A DNA stretch of 64,000 nt from Streptomyces tsukubensis (GCF_009296025.1 NZ_CP045178.1:3348001-3412000), one strand, 5' to 3'; shown: positions 47,156 through 55,650, numbered from the stretch's first letter. Translations and numbers: made by a program. Notes: generated from the letters alone by a model not told the origin.

Positions 47156-48032
47156 TCGAAATCTCTCTTCTGATTTTCCCGATACGTTCCAAGGACTCTT
47201 CCGGAGACAGAGAAAGATCTTTCAAGTCTCCGACGAAGTGCTTCAACCCACGGATCTCCTTGGGTGTCTCTCTGAAGGCCATGCCTGTCATGACGTCGAA
47301 CGCGGCGACCGGCCTCTCCGCCTCCCCGAACTCCAGCAGGTGGAAGGGGTAAGCCAGTGCGGCGTTGGCCTCGTAGGGAATGACGCGGAAGACCACGCCA
47401 CGCGTCGTCGCGTCATCCATCAGTGAGTCGAGCTGGCGACCCATAACTTGGGGCCCGCCCACCTGCTGGTGCAAGGCGCCCTCGCCGATGATGGCCTCGA
47501 TGACCGGTGGACTCGGGCGGTCGAACACCTTACGACGTTTCTGCCGGAAGGCCACCGATCGCTCCACGGCCTGCTGCGTCATCGTGGATTTACCCAGGTA
47601 GCTCGTTAGGGTGCGCCCGTAGTCCGGGATCTGGAAGAGCCCGGGGACGATGCTGCCGGCACAGGTGACGATCTTGTTGGCGATCTGCTCGTTGGTGACG
47701 AACTGGAGCAGGCTGGGGTCCGTGTCGTCAGCGAACTCGATCCACCAGGCGCTCTCAACGATGGCCAGACCCTCGGACCGCATGGTCTCCAGCCGGACGC
47801 GCGTGACGTCATCCATCTGGAGGAAGTCGCAGATCGTGGCCCATTCCTTGTCCTTGGGCCAGGTTTCTCCTCGCTCGATACGGGAGTACCGGTGATACGT
47901 CTTCTGGCCGAGCGCACGGGCCACGTGGATCTGCTTCACCGGGCCATCACCGCGCGGGGCAGCAAGACGGACCCGCTGAAGCGCGGCTCCGAAGCGCTCC
48001 CGCGCCGAATTCGCGACAGGATTGAGCGCCAT
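47148..48032 (-). CDS. XRE-family regulator with DUF5753 domain (WhiJ-like)
   Basis: A 294-residue regulator, ATG 48030-48032 behind GGAGGAGGATC. The N-terminal helix-turn-helix is RVRLAAPRGDGPVKQIHVARALGQKTYHRYSRIERGETWPKDKEWATICDFL (about 20-70). The DUF5753 domain follows with ESAWWIEFADDTDPSLLQFVTNEQIANKIVTCAGSIVPGLFQIPDYGRTL, the EAIIGEGALHQQVGG motif and VVFRVIPYEANAALAYPFHLLEFGEAERPVAAFDV. Family members control development and antibiotic genes in Streptomyces. A double palindrome lies upstream in the divergent spacer. The ATPase gene on the other side completes the usual three-gene arrangement. Confidence 0.93.
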   Translation of the reverse strand: MALNPVANSARERFGAALQRVRLAAPRGDGPVKQIHVARALGQKTYHRYSRIERGETWPKDKEWATICDFLQMDDVTRVRLETMRSEGLAIVESAWWIEFADDTDPSLLQFVTNEQIANKIVTCAGSIVPGLFQIPDYGRTLTSYLGKSTMTQQAVERSVAFRQKRRKVFDRPSPPVIEAIIGEGALHQQVGGPQVMGRQLDSLMDDATTRGVVFRVIPYEANAALAYPFHLLEFGEAERPVAAFDVMTGMAFRETPKEIRGLKHFVGDLKDLSLSPEESLERIGKIRREISSD

Positions 48033-48125
48033 GATCCTCCTCCCCTCTCCAGCGATTCTTCAGCCAGAGCGTAGCGCGTGACCCCTTACGGACGGCACTT
48101 CCGGGGGTAATTCCAGCATCAGGGT

Positions 48126-48147
48126 TGCGTACGCAGTTGCGTACGCA
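48126..48147. promoter_or_regulatory. Twin palindromic operator candidate
   Basis: The perfect palindrome TGCGTACGCA occurs twice (48126-48135 and 48138-48147), 12 bp centre to centre, in the spacer between the divergent XRE gene and the ATPase gene. Two sites on nearly the same helical face suggest cooperative binding, most simply by the adjacent XRE regulator. Confidence 0.5.
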
Positions 48148-48234
48148 CCACACTCGTCATCACGCACCGGGCGACCTACGTCGCGGTGTGTGACGAGTTG
48201 CGCGGCCGGCCACAGTCGCGCACTGGAGGTCACC

Positions 48235-48639
48235 ATGTGCACGACCGGGCATCCCGCGAGCCCGACCTCAGCGGCGAGATGTTTCGCCCGCGATCCCAAC
48301 TCGGTACCGATAGCGCGTAGTTGGGCTACAGCAGTATGCGAGAGCTACGGCGTGACCGACGATCTGTTAGAGACCTGCAAGCTCCTCGTCAGTGAGGCTG
48401 CCACCAACGCCGTCACCCACGGCGGGGGCGACGAGTTCACGGTAGCGATCTGCCGGGACCTGTGGATCGAAGTCTGAGCCGCAGCACCGGAATTGCCCAC
48501 CCAGCGCGAGCACGCACTGGATGCGGAGGGGGGCCGGGGCCTCCAGTTGCTGGACCTTCTGGCTCCGGGCTATCAGGTCATCCAGGACTCGACTCGCGGC
48601 GGGAAGTGCGTGCGCTTTCTGCCGAAGGGGTGGGCATGA
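48235..48639 (+). pseudogene. ATP-binding (HATPase, anti-sigma-like) protein split by a stop codon
   Basis: ATG 48235 follows GGAGG (48225-48229). The first 80 codons give SVPIARSWATAVCESYGVTD and LLVSEAATNAVTHGGGDEF (N-box), then stop at TGA 48475-48477 after LWIEV. The same frame continues directly as AAAPELPTQREHALDAEGGRGLQLLDLL (G-box) and ends at 48639, with family-like sequence. The simplest reading is a nonsense change, perhaps TGG to TGA, between the two ATP-binding boxes, which would inactivate it. Codon 45 is TTA (48367-48369), so even the intact gene would need bldA. Confidence 0.8.
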
Positions 48640-48854
48640 GCGCATGCATGGCGGGGAGGCCGGACGACACCGTGGCATGCGCCCTCTTGGTGATCCTCAG
48701 CACCGCGATATTGACCGGCCTCTCCTCCATGATGCTCGCGGGAGCCCGGCACTCGGAGCGGCACCGCTGCCAAGCCAAGATCGATGAGGAACGCGTCGGC
48801 TACCACGACTTTCCGGACGAATACCCACTCAACCCCAATACCGGCCCGAGATGA
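48636..48854 (+). CDS. Small single-pass membrane protein
   Basis: A 72-residue protein whose ATG overlaps the TGA of the split ATPase (ATGA at 48636-48639), so it is placed for coupled translation. It reads MSACMAGRPDDTVACALLVI and then LSTAILTGLSSMMLAGARHS, forming one membrane helix (about 12-36). A charged cytoplasmic or outer tail with EERVGYHDFPDEYPLNPNTG follows. I do not recognise the family. It ends 122 bp before the lanthipeptide precursor and may be unrelated to it. Confidence 0.55.
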   Translation: MSACMAGRPDDTVACALLVILSTAILTGLSSMMLAGARHSERHRCQAKIDEERVGYHDFPDEYPLNPNTGPR

Positions 48855-48976
48855 CAGCGTCAAAGGTGGAACCGCCGTCACCGAGCACTGAAGCGCCGGG
48901 GCCTGCGGTAGACCACTGAGTCATTGCCGATCCCCGGGGACCAGCACCGTCCTTCCACTGCCCCAAGGAGGCACGC

Positions 48977-49171
48977 ATGACCGTACAACTGGAACAGCCA
49001 GTCGCTCCCGAGCAGCCGACAGCCACCGACACCGACACCGACGAGGCCACCGACCCGTTCCAACTCGACATCACCTTCATCGAGAACACTCCGGCGACCG
49101 AGACGATGCTGATGTGCAGCACCGGCGACAACTGCGGTAGCTCCTGCCCGAGCGCCTGCACCACCTCGTAA
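48977..49171 (+). CDS. FxLD-family lanthipeptide precursor
   Basis: A 64-residue precursor with a textbook site AAGGAGG (48965-48971) before ATG 48977. The leader is acidic and Thr/Pro-rich and contains the FxLD motif DPFQLDITFIE (Phe28-Gln-Leu-Asp31), which recruits the modification enzymes in this family. The C-terminal core is Cys/Ser/Thr-rich: TETMLMCSTGDNCGSSCPSA followed by CTTS. Cys are at 47, 53, 57 and 61, with Ser/Thr at 48, 49, 55, 56, 59, 62, 63 and 64, enough for up to four (methyl)lanthionine rings. The only Asp in the core, Asp51, precedes Asn52 and is the likely target of the operon's isoaspartate-type methyltransferase. The leader cleavage site is not evident. Confidence 0.92.
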   Translation: MTVQLEQPVAPEQPTATDTDTDEATDPFQLDITFIENTPATETMLMCSTGDNCGSSCPSACTTS

Positions 49172-49251
49172 CGAGGTCTGGCCCGAGGCGCGGGCTGGGC
49201 GGACACCCCGTCCCGTCCGCGCCCTTCCCTCGAAGAAACGGAGTCTGGGTG

Positions 49252-51288
49252 ATGACACGCTCACGGCACAGTCTGTACAGGGGCGCCGATAAAGGGATGC
49301 TGCGCGCTGCGGCGAACCTCGCTGAGCCGGAGATGCCCCCTTGGCCGAAGCCCACGGCTCCGCTCGAACACTGGCGATCGTGGCTGGCGGCAGTGTGGGC
49401 CGATGACACCTTCCGACAGGCCGTGTCCAGTGCAAGCCCCGACCTGTCCCGCCAGACCCAGTCGATCATCGATGGACGCTCACCCAAAATGCGCCGGGTA
49501 CGACGGGCGGCACTGGCCATCGCTCGGTACTCGATCAGGTACGCGCACCGTTCCACTCCGTACGGCCTGTTCGCGGGCGTCGCGCTGACCGAGTTCGGCG
49601 AGACGGCCGAGGTGCGCTTCGGGGACCGAAATCGAGCTGTTACCCGGCCGGACCCGGCGGCACTGGACGCGGCGATCAGCGCCTGGGAGGCGGACGCCGA
49701 GGGGGTGGCGGACCTGGACTTATGCGTCAACAACCTCGCTCAGCAGCGAAGCGGACGCATCTATGTACCGTCAGAGGGGGCGTCGGAGTTCTCCCTCGCG
49801 CTGACCCCCGCGGTCGTGCTCGTACTCACCGCGGCGCGGTTGCCGATCCGGTATTCGGCTCTGGCGGACAAGCTCGCCGCCGAGTTCCCCACCACGACCG
49901 AACACCACCGGGCCCGGATGCTCGCGCAGCTCTTGGAAGTGCGGCTGCTGCTGTCCTCGCTACGCGCTCCCGCCACTGTCGTCGATCCGGCCGGACCCGT
50001 ACCACCTGTCCTGCGGGAGAACCTCCGGAACAATCAGGCGGCACCGGATCTGCGACTGGACGCCACAGTTCGACTGCCCGAGGTGGTCATGAGGGAGGCG
50101 GAGACCGCTGCGACGGTCCTCACCCGGCTCGCCACCCATCCAAAGGGTATCCCGGCCTGGCGCCGCTACGCCGAACGGTTCGCCGACCGTTGGGGCGAGG
50201 GCGTCGAGGTGCCGTTGGAATTGGTGACGGACCCTGAGAGGGGTTTGGGCTTCCCCGAGGGGTTCGGCCAGGTTTCCGAGCCTCCCCGCCCCATGATCCA
50301 ACGAGACCGGCTGCTCCTGGAGTTGGCCGGCACCGCAGGCATCGAGGGCAACAGATCCGTGGTCCTGTCCAGCGCTATGGTGGAGCAGTTGGAGGCCACC
50401 GTCGGCAAGCCAGTGAACACACCGCCTCACCTCGAATTGGGCGTGCAGGTTCAGGCCGACTCGACACACGCTCTGAATCACGGCGACTTTCGCCTTCGGG
50501 TGTCCACCGTCTCCCGTTCGGCCGGCTCGATGACGGGGCGGTTCTGGCACTTGTTCCCGAACGTCGGCGCGACATATGCCGACCTGCCCACAGTCGAACC
50601 CGACGCGGAGCTGGCCCAATTGTCCTTCCGTGCGGGCCGCGTCTCCGCTGACCTGCTTACACGTGCCCCACAAGCGCTGCCCCGGGTGGTCAGCGTCGGG
50701 GAGTTCCGGCATCGCACGGAGGGGGTACTGTTCCCGCTCGACCTGGCGGTGGGCATCCGCGAGGGCCGCCTCTACCTCGCAGAGATCGCTACCGGCACGC
50801 ACCTGGAGCTGCTCGCCCCTACCGCGCTCAACCTCCTGTGGAACAACTACACCCCTCCTCTGGCTCGGTACCTGGCCGAGATCAGTCGTGCCGGAGCGTC
50901 GCAGGTAACTTGGTTCGATTGGGGCGCGGCCTGGACCCTTCCGTTCACGCCGGCGCTGCGCTACCGGCGTTCGATCCTGGTGTCCGCGCGATGGAAAGTG
51001 CGGTCTCGGGATCTGCCCGGCCGCACTGCGACGCGGGATGAGTGGGCCGGGCGGTTGCATGCCTGGATGGAACGGTTCCGTGTATCGGACCGCGTGCTCC
51101 TGGCCGAGGACGACCAACGACTTCCCCTCGATCTGCGCCTGGACATGCACCTCGACCTGCTGCGCACCCACCTTGACGCCAGCCCCATCGGTGTCGCGAC
51201 GTTGTACGACGCGCCGCCCCCAAACGCTGACGGCTGGATCGGCGGGCGTGCCCACAACTTCGTACTGCCACTGATGGCATGTCCATGA
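49252..51288 (+). CDS. Lantibiotic dehydratase, LanB glutamylation domain
   Basis: A 678-residue LanB-type enzyme (ATG 49252; a GTG one codon earlier is possible; GGAG at 49240-49243). It should glutamylate Ser/Thr of the precursor using glutamyl-tRNA. Recognisable features: RAALAIARYSIRYAHRSTPYGLFAGVALTEFG at about 85-118, typical of Lant_dehydr_N, LRLPIRYSALADKLAAEF-like middle, RDRLLLELAGTAG, LTRAPQALPRVVSVGEF and LLWNNYTPPLARYLAEI near the end. The SpaB-type elimination domain is absent and is instead fused to the methyltransferase downstream, so this is a split LanB. Codon 157 is TTA (49720-49722), making translation bldA-dependent. The stop overlaps the LanC start. Confidence 0.92.
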   Translation: MTRSRHSLYRGADKGMLRAAANLAEPEMPPWPKPTAPLEHWRSWLAAVWADDTFRQAVSSASPDLSRQTQSIIDGRSPKMRRVRRAALAIARYSIRYAHRSTPYGLFAGVALTEFGETAEVRFGDRNRAVTRPDPAALDAAISAWEADAEGVADLDLCVNNLAQQRSGRIYVPSEGASEFSLALTPAVVLVLTAARLPIRYSALADKLAAEFPTTTEHHRARMLAQLLEVRLLLSSLRAPATVVDPAGPVPPVLRENLRNNQAAPDLRLDATVRLPEVVMREAETAATVLTRLATHPKGIPAWRRYAERFADRWGEGVEVPLELVTDPERGLGFPEGFGQVSEPPRPMIQRDRLLLELAGTAGIEGNRSVVLSSAMVEQLEATVGKPVNTPPHLELGVQVQADSTHALNHGDFRLRVSTVSRSAGSMTGRFWHLFPNVGATYADLPTVEPDAELAQLSFRAGRVSADLLTRAPQALPRVVSVGEFRHRTEGVLFPLDLAVGIREGRLYLAEIATGTHLELLAPTALNLLWNNYTPPLARYLAEISRAGASQVTWFDWGAAWTLPFTPALRYRRSILVSARWKVRSRDLPGRTATRDEWAGRLHAWMERFRVSDRVLLAEDDQRLPLDLRLDMHLDLLRTHLDASPIGVATLYDAPPPNADGWIGGRAHNFVLPLMACP

Positions 51289-52358
51289 AAGGGATGACGG
51301 CCCGGCCTGGGACACAAGACCTTTCCGAGGGCACTCTTGGAGTGGCTCTACTACACATCGAGCGCGGGGACTTGGCTGCCGCGCGCAGCTGCCTGGAAGA
51401 GGCGGTCGCAGGCGGTGTCAGCGCCGGAGGCAACGCGTCCTTGTTCCACGGCGCCCCGGCCCTTGAATTCGCACTCAGCCGCGCCGGACACGCCGGACGT
51501 GATATCCACGACACCGTCGACCGGATCGTTGACGCTCGGCTGGCCGCAGCGAATCGACGGCGGGAAACCGGGGCTCTGCCGCATCTCGGAGAGTTCGACC
51601 TCATTCGGGGTTTGAGTGGGCTGGGAGCGCTGCTGCTGACCCGAGGCGCGGCTTCGCCGCTGCTTGAGGAGGTGCTGGCTTACCTGGTCTCCCTGGCGCG
51701 GCCGGTCCGTATCGAGGGTCGGGAGCTGCCGGGATGGTGGTCGGAGGCAGGGCCCAACGGTGCTGAGATGGACGGCGGACACGGCAACAACGGTCTCGCA
51801 CACGGCATCGCCGGTCCCCTGGCGATGCTGTCCCTCGCCTTCCAACATGACGTCCAAGTACCGGGGCAGCGCGAAGCGATCGAGAAGTTCGCGCGCTGGC
51901 TCGACTTGCACGGCGGTCACTACTGGACCACCCGTGCCCACTTGGACGCCTTCGAACCACCCGAGCCGGAGCCAGCCCGTCAGTCCTGGTGCTACGGCGG
52001 GCCGGGTATCGCCCGTGCCCAACAGCTCGCCGCGCTCGCGCTGGACGATCCGGACCGACGCAAGGCGGCAGAGGACACCGTCGTGCACACGCTGACCCAT
52101 CCTTTCCACCTCGCCCGGATCACCGACGCCACGCTCTGCCATGGCTGGGCCGGCCTGCTGACCCTGGCCCGCGCTGTCGCCGCCGACAGCCCCGCTCCGG
52201 AGCGCTTCAGCTCTCTGATCGGCGACCTGCACCGCCATTTGGCCTCAGACCTGGACCAGCTACCGAAGCCCGGCTTCATGGAGGGCCGTAGCGGAGCGCA
52301 GCTCGCCCTCGACGGCACGAATGCCACGGACTGGACCAGCGTGCTGTTGATCACTTGA
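51279..52358 (+). CDS. Lanthionine synthetase C-like cyclase (LanC)
   Basis: A 359-residue LanC starting ATG 51279, overlapping the LanB end by 10 bp. It couples Cys thiols to dehydrated Ser/Thr to form the rings. The toroid repeats are visible: HLGEFDLIRGLSGLGALLL, MDGGHGNNGLAHGIAGPLAMLSLA, ARQSWCYGGPGIARAQQLAAL and ITDATLCHGWAGLLTLARAV. Zinc ligands are Cys238 (SWCYG), Cys287 and His288 (LCHGW). All catalytic residues are present, so it should be active. The next gene begins just after its stop, and a TTG at 52355 could even couple the two. Confidence 0.93.
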   Translation: MSMKGMTARPGTQDLSEGTLGVALLHIERGDLAAARSCLEEAVAGGVSAGGNASLFHGAPALEFALSRAGHAGRDIHDTVDRIVDARLAAANRRRETGALPHLGEFDLIRGLSGLGALLLTRGAASPLLEEVLAYLVSLARPVRIEGRELPGWWSEAGPNGAEMDGGHGNNGLAHGIAGPLAMLSLAFQHDVQVPGQREAIEKFARWLDLHGGHYWTTRAHLDAFEPPEPEPARQSWCYGGPGIARAQQLAALALDDPDRRKAAEDTVVHTLTHPFHLARITDATLCHGWAGLLTLARAVAADSPAPERFSSLIGDLHRHLASDLDQLPKPGFMEGRSGAQLALDGTNATDWTSVLLIT

Positions 52359-52393
52359 CCACCCGATCCCACCGAGATGGAGCGCCCACACAT

Positions 52394-54448
52394 ATGGCCT
52401 TCGACGATGACGAGAACCTTCCGATCACCCACGACACGAGCTGGTGGCATGCCAGCGTGACTTTCCCCGGGGATGTGGTGAGCTCCGAGGCTGCCAAGTT
52501 CCTGGCGGCCGCCCTGCACGACCAGCGCTTCCACTTCCTGCGCAAGGACTCGGGGCTGCGTCTGCGCACTGAACGCCCCTCCGACGACCTGTGCGACCGC
52601 CTTATCGCTCAGCAGCTGGCCACCGGGTGGGTCGGCGGCATCTACGAACCGGAATTCGATGCATTCGGTGGGCCCGAGGGCATGGACGTGGCACACGAGG
52701 TGTTCTGCGCCGACAGCCGCAGCGCCCTGTTTGAGACCGGCGCACCAGGCGCCCGAGAGCGCTGCGTGATGCTGCTGTCCGCCATGATCCGCGAAGCCGG
52801 TCTGGATCCCTTCGAGGCCGGAGACGTCTGGTCGAAGCTGGCCGCCCTGCGGCCCCACGTCACCCCACCCATCGGGCGCAGACTCGACCGCTCGGTCTCA
52901 GCCATGTGGCGCCTGATGAACGCGGACGCGACCCGCCGGCCGGATGCGGAACCCGGCTGGACGGAGCGCGTCGCCACTTTCGAGAAGGCCGGCCGCCGCC
53001 TGCGCCGGCTCACCGCCGATGGGCGACTCATACGTGGCCTGCGGGCTGTCCTCGCCCATCACGCGATCTTCGCGTTCAACCGCGCCGGCGTGCCTGCCAT
53101 CGAGCAGGCCGCCACCGCCTGGCTTGCCCGACAAGTCGCCTTTGCCGCATGGGAAGAGACCGATGTGTCTTCCCGCCGAACCACTTCCATGGACCTCGGC
53201 CTCGCCCGATTGGAGACCACCGTGACACCTGTCACCGACCCTGCCGAACTACGCGAAATCTTGGTGGACCGCCTCATCGACAGCGGCCGTCTACGGTCCC
53301 CTGCCGTCATCGACGCCTTCCGCACCACCGACCGCCACCAGTTCCTGCCCGGCGTCGACACCGAGACGGCGTACAAGGAGGACGCGGTCCCCATCAAGCA
53401 CGACGAAAACGGCGAGATGATCTCCTGTATCTCCGCGCCCTCCATCGTCGCCACCCAGCTCGAACAGCTCGGTGCACGGCCCGGCGAGAAAATCCTGGAG
53501 GGCGGAGCCGCCACCGGCTATAACGCCTGCCTAGTGGGCAAAGTCGTCGGCCCCCACGGGCACGTGTGGACCCTCGACATCGACCAGGACCTCGTCGCCG
53601 GAGCCGAAACCAACCTCGCCCAACACGGGACTACCAATGTGACCGTCGTGCTGGCCGACGGCGCTGTCGGCCTTCCCGAGCACGCCCCGTACGACCGCAT
53701 CCAGTTCACCGTCGGCGCGGGCGATGTCCCGGTGAAACTCCTCGACCAGCTTGCCCCCAATGGCCGGCTCGTCCTCCCGATGCGGATTCGCGGCAGCGTC
53801 AGCCGCAGCTTCGCCTTCGAGCGCGACGGCGACACCTGGAAGACTGTCTCGTGCGAGATGGCGACATTCGTGCCACTGCGCAAGGGCGTCTGCGACGACA
53901 TCTACACCCTCGTGCCCATGGACGGTGAGGGCAACGTCCGCCTGGAAACCTTCAGCGAGCAGGAGGTCGACCGCGACGCGATCCGCACTGTCCTGGATCA
54001 GAAGCAGGCCAAGATTTACACCGGGGTGAAATTCCGCCAGGGCGACCCCTGGGAGTGGCTGTACCTGTACCTCGCGTCGGTGTTGCCCAACGGCCTGTCT
54101 CGCATGCCCGGCCAGCGTTCCGGCTTCACCCCGCACTTCGGTTGGGGCTCCATGGCCGCGCTCGACGGCGACAGCCTGGCCTACTTGACCATCCGCGAAA
54201 GCGAGGACGTGGAGGGTAGGTTCTGGGAGATCGGCGTCGTTGGCCACGGCCCCCGCGCCGCCGAACTCGCTGACCAAGTCGTGACGGAGATCCGCTACTG
54301 GGACAAAGGATGGGGCAATACCGCGCCGGAACCCATCTTCCATATGGCTGTCGGCGACGCCCGCGACAAGCTGACAGCCTCCGAGCCGCGCTTCGTCATC
54401 GACAAGACGTACAGCCGTCTCGTCGTGGACTGGCCGCGCAAGGGCTGA
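52394..54448 (+). CDS. FxLD-system LanB elimination domain fused to protein-isoaspartate-type methyltransferase
   Basis: A 684-residue fusion. ATG 52394 has GGAG upstream; an in-frame TTG at 52355 adds 13 residues and is less likely. Residues 1-270 are the SpaB_C/thiopeptide-type elimination domain (DTSWWHASVTFPGDVVSSEAAKFLAAALHDQRFHFLRKDSGLRLR; AAWLARQVAFAAWEE), which removes glutamate to leave dehydroamino acids. From about 295 comes a PCMT-like domain: LVDRLIDSGRLRSPAVIDAF, ISAPSIVATQLEQLGARPGEKILEGGAATGYNACLVGKVVG (SAM site), VWTLDIDQDLVAGAE and YDRIQFTVGAGDVP. The C-terminal 200 residues are family-specific. PCMT relatives in RiPP clusters methylate Asp and drive aspartimide/isoAsp formation. 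Confidence 0.93.
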   Translation: MAFDDDENLPITHDTSWWHASVTFPGDVVSSEAAKFLAAALHDQRFHFLRKDSGLRLRTERPSDDLCDRLIAQQLATGWVGGIYEPEFDAFGGPEGMDVAHEVFCADSRSALFETGAPGARERCVMLLSAMIREAGLDPFEAGDVWSKLAALRPHVTPPIGRRLDRSVSAMWRLMNADATRRPDAEPGWTERVATFEKAGRRLRRLTADGRLIRGLRAVLAHHAIFAFNRAGVPAIEQAATAWLARQVAFAAWEETDVSSRRTTSMDLGLARLETTVTPVTDPAELREILVDRLIDSGRLRSPAVIDAFRTTDRHQFLPGVDTETAYKEDAVPIKHDENGEMISCISAPSIVATQLEQLGARPGEKILEGGAATGYNACLVGKVVGPHGHVWTLDIDQDLVAGAETNLAQHGTTNVTVVLADGAVGLPEHAPYDRIQFTVGAGDVPVKLLDQLAPNGRLVLPMRIRGSVSRSFAFERDGDTWKTVSCEMATFVPLRKGVCDDIYTLVPMDGEGNVRLETFSEQEVDRDAIRTVLDQKQAKIYTGVKFRQGDPWEWLYLYLASVLPNGLSRMPGQRSGFTPHFGWGSMAALDGDSLAYLTIRESEDVEGRFWEIGVVGHGPRAAELADQVVTEIRYWDKGWGNTAPEPIFHMAVGDARDKLTASEPRFVIDKTYSRLVVDWPRKG

Positions 54449-54452
54449 GCAG

Positions 54453-55556
54453 ATGAATCTCTCGATGGCCAGCCGCATCCCGCTGGTCCGCCGTCACAAG
54501 GCGCCGGCGTTACCGCTGGACCAACGCATTACCCACCTCACCGGGCTGGCTGTCGAGCTCTCCGGTGCGAGCCATCACGATCTCGTGGCTCGCGCCAGCG
54601 GGGTCCTCAATTACGCCGCTCTGGTCGCCTCCGATGTCGGGATACCTGACCTGGCAGCCGACCTGTGTTGGAGGCAGCACCAGGTATTCGCCGGTGCTGG
54701 AACCCTCACGGAGGACATCGCCGTGATGTCACTCATGCCCCTGATCAACATCTCTCGGCTGCTGACCCGCGAAGGTGACGGCGAAGCCGCCTACGACGTA
54801 CTCACGCGCTTGTATCGCGCAGCCCTGAAGCGCGGCCCTGTCGAGATTCGTGGGAACACCGTCGATCTTTCGGTGCTGACCGCCACGGATGCGGACCATC
54901 GGAAGGTCTGCCAGGAACTGTGGGTAACCGTACTCGTCGACGGCGCCAGGGCACTCGCGCGGATCGGGCGCTGGACCGGTGCCGCCGAAGCTATGACAGC
55001 ACATCGTGGCATCGGCAATCGTCTCCTGGACGGACGCCAAATCATGATTATGTCGCTGCTGGAACGCGGCCTCTACCAGCAGGCACGCGACACGATCGAG
55101 TCCAGCGTCTTGACCGAACCGTGGGAAAACACCGTTGCGGCCCTTCTTCACGTCTGCTGTCGGCCCCCGGGCTCGCGCACACCGCAGTCCGAGCTGGACC
55201 ATGCTCTGCAAGAGGCAACAGCACTGCTCGCCCCGCCCGACGCTTCGACCGTGGTGTTCCAGGCCCGCGTGGGATTGACCGCGCTTGAGCTGGTCCCCGA
55301 CCACACCGCCCGCCCGGTCGTCCCTCTGCGGGAGGCCATCGCCAATATGGCCAGTCGCGACGCATACGCTGCCCGCGAAGTGCTGAACCACCCCGTGCTG
55401 TCCCCCCGCCTGGCCTGTGAGCAGAGAAAGGCACTCACTGCCGTGATCAGCGCTTCAGGACTCGGCGCGGGGGAACTTCCGCAGGCCCATATGAACGCCC
55501 TCACTGAGTCCGTGGAAAAAGCCGAAGCCGCGCTGGGCAGACTCCTGTACACATAG
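54453..55556 (+). CDS. Helical TPR-like protein at end of lanthipeptide operon
   Basis: A 367-residue protein, ATG 54453, four bases after the methyltransferase stop. It is alpha-helical throughout, with repeat-like segments such as RITHLTGLAVELSGASHHDL, GIPDLAADLCWRQHQVFAGAG, AAYDVLTRLYRAALKRGP, LARIGRWTGAAEAMTAHRGI and LLERGLYQQARDTIESSV, consistent with TPR-type solenoid repeats. There is no signal peptide, membrane helix or helix-turn-helix. Codon 20 is TTA (54510-54512). I do not recognise the function; tight spacing makes it part of the lanthipeptide operon, perhaps a regulator or scaffold. No transporter or leader peptidase gene follows. Confidence 0.8.
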   Translation: MNLSMASRIPLVRRHKAPALPLDQRITHLTGLAVELSGASHHDLVARASGVLNYAALVASDVGIPDLAADLCWRQHQVFAGAGTLTEDIAVMSLMPLINISRLLTREGDGEAAYDVLTRLYRAALKRGPVEIRGNTVDLSVLTATDADHRKVCQELWVTVLVDGARALARIGRWTGAAEAMTAHRGIGNRLLDGRQIMIMSLLERGLYQQARDTIESSVLTEPWENTVAALLHVCCRPPGSRTPQSELDHALQEATALLAPPDASTVVFQARVGLTALELVPDHTARPVVPLREAIANMASRDAYAAREVLNHPVLSPRLACEQRKALTAVISASGLGAGELPQAHMNALTESVEKAEAALGRLLYT

Positions 55557-55650
55557 ATCGTCCGGCGGGCAACACCGGGGCCGGGCGCACGGGATCGCAT
55601 CCCGGTCCCATCCGTCTACCTCGCCGGGGCACCGAGCACCGGTCCCCCGC

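Noticed and set aside
48475..48477. Selenocysteine codon at the in-frame TGA
   Set aside because: The family has no selenoprotein members and no SECIS-like hairpin is evident; nonsense mutation is simpler.
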